NCBI RefSeq assembly: GCF_026113935.1
Contig: NZ_JAPEUL010000009.1
Span: 268,501-332,500 of the forward strand
Direction: 5' to 3'
DNA from: Marinomonas rhodophyticola
GTDB taxonomy: Bacteria; Pseudomonadota; Gammaproteobacteria; Pseudomonadales; Marinomonadaceae
DNA: 64,000 nt
Shown here: piece by piece, positions 60,554 to 64,000 of the stretch
Numbering within the stretch: position 1 is the stretch's first letter
How the letters are laid out: each line of letters opens with the position of its first letter
Position numbers and translations under genes: made by a program
Notes under the pieces: model-generated
What the model was told of the DNA's origin: nothing
Database searches by the model: none
What the model saw: the letters and a program-made list of their open reading frames with translations, nothing else

Positions 60554-61864
60554 ATGAACCACAAAATTTGGCGCATGGCGTGGCCTCCTATGGTGTCGAA
60601 TATCACAACACCTTTGCTTGGTTTGGTCGATACGGCGGTAGTCGGTCACTTGGGCACGGCAACTCATCTTGCGGCGGTAGCGATTGGCGCGAGCATTTTT
60701 AGCTTTTTGTTTTGGGCGTTTGGTTTTTTGCGCATGAACCAACCGGGCTGACGGCGCAAGCCTTGGGTCAAGGTGATGATCGACGTGTGCGTGAACTGCT
60801 GTTGCAGTCCATTTTAATGGGCGTTTTTATTGGTCTAATGTTAATTGTATTTCGAGTACCCCTTGATTGATCTGGCGATTACTTTAATGGGTCCCAGTGC
60901 AGAAGTGGAACCGTGGGCACGCTTATATTGCGAGGCGCGTATATTCAGTGCGCCAGCGGTGTTAGCTGGTTACGCACTGATGGGATGGTTCTTTGGTGTG
61001 CAATATTCCAAGGGGCCACTGTGGATGTTGTTGGTGATTAATATTGCCAATATGGTGCTCGATTATGTCGCGGTTTATGGATTAGGCATGGCGAGTGACG
61101 GTGTGGCATGGGCGACTGTGTTTGCGCATTATATTGGTGTCACTGTCGCGGGAATATTGGCTTGGCATAAACTAAAAGGCTTTTCCGGTCATGTGCCGAT
61201 GCGCGCACTGGCGAAATGGCGTGAGTATATGGCGTTAGTGAAAGTTAACCGTTACTTATTCGTGCGCACGATTTTATTACTGCTGGTGATGTTGTTTTTT
61301 ACCGCTCAGGGCGCGCGTCAAGGGGACTCTATTCTTGCCGCCAACGCTGTCTTGCTCACTTTCTTGATGATAATTTCCAACGCCTTAGATGGCTTTGCCT
61401 TTTCAGTAGAAGCGTTATGTGGTGAGTATTATGGTCGCAAAGACAAGGCCAATTTTCAAAAAGTGATCCAGCTTTCTACCTATTGGGCACTGCTGGCTGC
61501 GGTTATTTTGATGCTGGTATTTTGGTTATTTGGTAATCAAATCATAGCCTTACTAACCAACGTGCAAACGGTTCGAGACGACGCTGCTCTGTACCTACCT
61601 TGGCTAATATTCTTCCCTCTGTTGGGTATATGGTCTTTTATGTTGGATGGGGTTTTCATCGGTACAACCAGTGTACAACAAATGCAAAACACCATGATTA
61701 TTTGTGTGGTCGGTGTGTTCTTTCCTGTTTGGTTTATGACTCAAGGGTTGGGTAATCATGGCTTATGGTTTAGCCAAGCGATGCTGTTTGTCGCACGTGC
61801 TGTCACGCTTTATTGGTGCTATTTACGCAATATGAAGAAAGGTGTTTGGTTCGCGAATTCTTAA
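60554..61864 (+). CDS. MATE-family efflux transporter, DinF-like (two frameshifts)
   Basis: Membrane exporter with about 12 segments. Seen: MAWPPMVSNITTPLLGLVDT and AVVGHLGTATHLAAVAIG in the first frame; GLTAQALGQGDDRRVRELLL in a second; and PLIDLAITLMGPS, YALMGWFFGVQYSKGPLWML in a third. A missing base near 60735 and an extra one within 60854-60862 account for it, restoring 436 residues. The start MNHKIWRMAWPPMV at 60554 fits the family; the ribosome-binding site is weak. Substrate unknown. Confidence 0.87.
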
Positions 61865-61982
61865 ACTGGATTACTTCGTGTAAAGGACTCTGTTAATAAT
61901 TGAAATTTTTCTGGCGACTCGGTTTGCTACCATGCATGACGTGTTCTTTTTTTAAAGCCACCAAACAGGGAGAGAATTCAAT

Positions 61983-62873
61983 ATGTCGAAGAATTTCTTA
62001 AGCGAGTTAACCGGTTCTTTTGCCACGCCAGCCTTAGAAAATCCTACTGGCGTGATGATGGAAGCCGCCTATCGAGATTTGGGGTTAGATTGGCGTTACA
62101 TCAATTGCGAAATTCAGCCGGATGATCTGAAAAACGCTGTGTTGGGTGCGAGAGCCATGAACTGGCGCGGTTTTAACTGCTCAATACCTCATAAAGTGTC
62201 CGTCATTTCTCACCTTGATGACTTAGGCGAGTCGGCCCGCATCATTGGCGCGGTCAATACCGTAGTGAATCGTAATGGCAAGTTGATTGGCGAAAATACC
62301 GATGGTCGTGGTTTTGTTGAATCTGTTAAATCCAGCTTAGAGCTAACCAACAAGCGTGTTGTTTTGTTTGGTGCAGGTGGCGCGGCACGAGCGGTTGCTG
62401 TTGAACTTGCCTTGGCTGGCGTGGCACAAATAATCATTGTGAACCGCAATCAAGAGCGCGGCGAAGAACTTGCCAAACTGGTTGCCGATAACACGTCGAC
62501 TGGCGCGGAATACCACGCTTGGACAAAGCAATATCAGATTCCTGTCGAGACGGATTTAGTGATCAATGTAACGTCGATTGGCTTATATCCCAATGTGGAT
62601 GCAGAACTAGATATAGACACAGATTCAATTAAATCTAGCATGGTAGTTGCAGATGGGATTTTCAATCCACCTGAAACGCGATTGATTCAAACCGCGAAGA
62701 CCAAGGGCTGCACGACGGTCAATGGCTTGGGCATGCTCGTTCAGCAAGGCGCAATCGCCTTTGAATACTGGACTGGTAAAACCCCTTCTATCGAGGTGAT
62801 GAAAGCCGCATTGAGCGATGCTTTGGACATCACAGATCTGGACATCACAGATCTGGACAGCACAGAAAAATAA
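61983..62873 (+). CDS. Second shikimate/quinate dehydrogenase-like protein
   Basis: 296 residues, AroE family but divergent from the aroE at 52.6 kb. Seen: NCSIPHKVSVI (substrate lysine), IGAVNTVVN, GENTDGRGF, the nucleotide motif LFGAGGAARAVAVEL and VNGLGMLVQQGAIAFEYWTG. Such paralogues are often quinate/shikimate dehydrogenases or enzymes of unknown substrate. The C-terminus carries a short in-frame repeat (Asp-Ile-Thr-Asp-Leu). Preceded by AGGGAGA. Confidence 0.85.
   Translation: MSKNFLSELTGSFATPALENPTGVMMEAAYRDLGLDWRYINCEIQPDDLKNAVLGARAMNWRGFNCSIPHKVSVISHLDDLGESARIIGAVNTVVNRNGKLIGENTDGRGFVESVKSSLELTNKRVVLFGAGGAARAVAVELALAGVAQIIIVNRNQERGEELAKLVADNTSTGAEYHAWTKQYQIPVETDLVINVTSIGLYPNVDAELDIDTDSIKSSMVVADGIFNPPETRLIQTAKTKGCTTVNGLGMLVQQGAIAFEYWTGKTPSIEVMKAALSDALDITDLDITDLDSTEK
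62826..62865. repeat. 15-base tandem repeat in the second aroE-like gene
   Basis: GACATCACAGATCTG occurs twice in tandem (62826-62840, 62841-62855), followed by a partial third copy. It is in frame and lengthens the acidic tail. Confidence 0.8.
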
Positions 62874-62899
62874 TAATCACTGGAATATTCAAAGATCGT

Positions 62900-63676
62900 T
62901 CAAAGCGGATTCTGGTGCTCGTTTCTGCGTAGCGAGCGCTGGATTCGTGTTTCTTCTTGGCGCATTTTTAATAGATTATCTTCCACAAATACCAAATGCG
63001 TATGCGCCGCGGTGCGAGCGTCTTCCGCATTGCCCTCCATGATGGCTTGATACAGATTCCTATGTTGTTCCATCACACGTTGGCGTGCTGCGGGTTTTTC
63101 GAATAAATTTCTCAAGTTGCTCGAAATGCTCTTCGCCAACATGGCGTGCAGGCCGCGAAGTGTGTGTAGCAAGACCACATTGTGCGCGGCTTCCGCGATG
63201 ATCATATGAAATTCCACATCGAGCTTTGTTTCCAAGGCGAAGGCTTTATTTTGGTTGGCTTCCACCAGTTGATGAAAACAGTGAGTGAGCTTGGTTTTGT
63301 CTGCATCGGTGCTGCGCAACGCGGCGTAATAAGCGGCAAGACTTTCTAACGCATCGCGAAACTCCAACTGGTCGTATAAAAATTCATCATGGGAACTGAG
63401 CAGATCTTGCAGTGGATCGGCAAAGGAGCTGCCGAGTTGCTCCGATACATAGGTACCGCCACCATGACGACTGAATAACACGCCGCGCGCGATTAATTTT
63501 TGAATGGCTTCCCGCAACGAAGGGCGAGACACGTCAAAGCGCGCTGCCAATTCCCTTTCTGGCGGCAGTTTTTGCCCTGCCGTAAAGCTGCCTTCTAAAA
63601 TCATGCTTTCGAGCTCTTTCATGATGATGTCGGAGATTTTCGGTTGTTTAACGCGACCAAAGTGATTGGATTCCAT
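62900..63676 (-). CDS. pdhR: GntR/FCD regulator, PdhR-like
   Basis: 258 residues. Winged helix (LPPERELAARFDVSRPSLRE, then GGGTYVSEQLGSSFADPLQD) and helical FCD domain (AAYYAALRSTDADK, then EAAHNVVLLHTLRGLHAML), closely like E. coli PdhR, the pyruvate-sensing repressor, in the parts I recall. AGGA precedes the ATG. The ATTGGT-N3-ACCAAT site in the divergent gap is the PdhR-type operator. LldR or GlcC are alternatives within the family. Confidence 0.85.
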   Translation of the reverse strand: MESNHFGRVKQPKISDIIMKELESMILEGSFTAGQKLPPERELAARFDVSRPSLREAIQKLIARGVLFSRHGGGTYVSEQLGSSFADPLQDLLSSHDEFLYDQLEFRDALESLAAYYAALRSTDADKTKLTHCFHQLVEANQNKAFALETKLDVEFHMIIAEAAHNVVLLHTLRGLHAMLAKSISSNLRNLFEKPAARQRVMEQHRNLYQAIMEGNAEDARTAAHTHLVFVEDNLLKMRQEETRIQRSLRRNEHQNPL

Positions 63677-63734
63677 GGCTTTTCCTAAAAATGGTTTTTA
63701 AATATTTCTTTCGTAAAAGCTGTGTGTAAGTTTA

Positions 63735-63749
63735 AAAGTGGTAAAACCA
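63735..63749. promoter_or_regulatory. PdhR-type operator, weaker copy
   Basis: AGTGGTAAAACCAAT, one mismatch from ATTGGT-N3-ACCAAT, about 60 bases upstream of pdhR. Probably autoregulatory. Confidence 0.6.
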
Positions 63750-63843
63750 ATTAATCTTGCTGCTAAAATTCACGAAATATCGACTAAATTATAAGTTGAC
63801 AAAGTTTCTTTGAATTCTTACTGTGCCTTATATTTAAAAGGTA

Positions 63844-63860
63844 AATTGGTCTTACCAATT
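63844..63860. promoter_or_regulatory. PdhR-type operator, perfect copy
   Basis: AATTGGT-CTT-ACCAATT is an exact palindrome and an exact match to the PdhR consensus, about 55 bases upstream of the divergent gene. Confidence 0.8.
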
Positions 63861-63915
63861 TGTCTAGCGTTAATTTTCAATACTAATACTTTCTAACAAT
63901 AAAAAGGCTACCGCC

Positions 63916-64000
63916 GTGGAAGCTTCTATGAACACTGATTCACTTGCTGATAAAACCGCTCAATATCGCGATCTGTATTTAGCACTAAAAGACGCTAAAA
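63916..64000 (+). CDS. Partial CDS cut by window end, probable PdhR target
   Basis: GTG 63916 follows AAGG by eight bases; an in-frame ATG lies at 63928. The 28 visible codons (VEASMNTDSLADKTAQYRDL then YLALKDAK) are too few to name a family. It begins downstream of a perfect PdhR operator, so a gene of pyruvate, lactate or glycolate use is a fair guess. Confidence 0.6.
   Translation, partial: MEASMNTDSLADKTAQYRDLYLALKDAK

Overview
The window looks like the chromosomal replication-origin region of a marine gammaproteobacterium of the Oceanospirillales type, most likely Marinomonas or a close relative. This rests on protein resemblance recalled from the families and on gene order; I could not run a search. 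The order mnmE-yidC-rnpA-rpmH (leftward) / oriC / dnaA-dnaN-recF-gyrB (rightward) is the classic origin layout. The rpmH-dnaA gap holds six perfect DnaA boxes.

Layout. 1-10.8 kb: origin block. 10.8-12.2 kb: quinone oxidoreductase (QorB type) with a divergent HxlR regulator. 12.2-17.6 kb: iron-siderophore uptake (TonB receptor, FhuF-like ferric reductase, AraC/GyrI-like regulator, MFS transporter). 17.6-28.6 kb: housekeeping (gmhB, ybaK, trkH, trkA, rsmB, fmt, def, dprA, hslR, cysQ, a TetR gene). 28.7-30 kb: a FabF-like ketoacyl synthase. 30-39 kb: a TRAP transporter operon, a chemoreceptor, two LysR regulators, a small DUF1127-like gene that is easily missed, and an orphan TRAP binding protein. 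39-43 kb: GABA catabolism (gabT, gabD) with a divergent GntR regulator. 43-46.3 kb: trans-4-hydroxyproline catabolism (D-amino-acid dehydrogenase, epimerase, deaminase). 46.5-48.3 kb: an XRE-TIR fusion protein, an orphan small protein and REP-like repeats. 48.3-50.4 kb: an orphan lipoamide dehydrogenase with a divergent TetR gene and two clear operators. 50.4-54.6 kb: lpxM, hemF, aroE, a GNAT protein. 54.6-56.4 kb: WYL regulator and glutathione S-transferase. 56.4-60.2 kb: nitric-oxide defence (hmp, norR, truncated globin). 60.3-62.9 kb: a DnaA-box cluster, a MATE exporter, a second shikimate dehydrogenase. 62.9-64 kb: PdhR with two operators and the start of its divergent neighbour, which is cut by the window end.

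Four parS-like ParB sites lie at 21.9, 22.8, 27.9 and 29.9 kb, as expected near an origin.

A striking property of the sequence is that 15 genes, including recF and hemF, are each broken by one or two single-base indels. Joining the two frames restores a normal family protein every time. Deletions mostly fall in short homopolymers. At least seven of the insertions fall directly after GAG, four of them turning GAGCTC into GAGNCTC. I read these mainly as context-dependent sequencing or assembly errors, so I annotate the genes full length and give the position of each shift. No rRNA, tRNA, CRISPR array or insertion sequence was seen.
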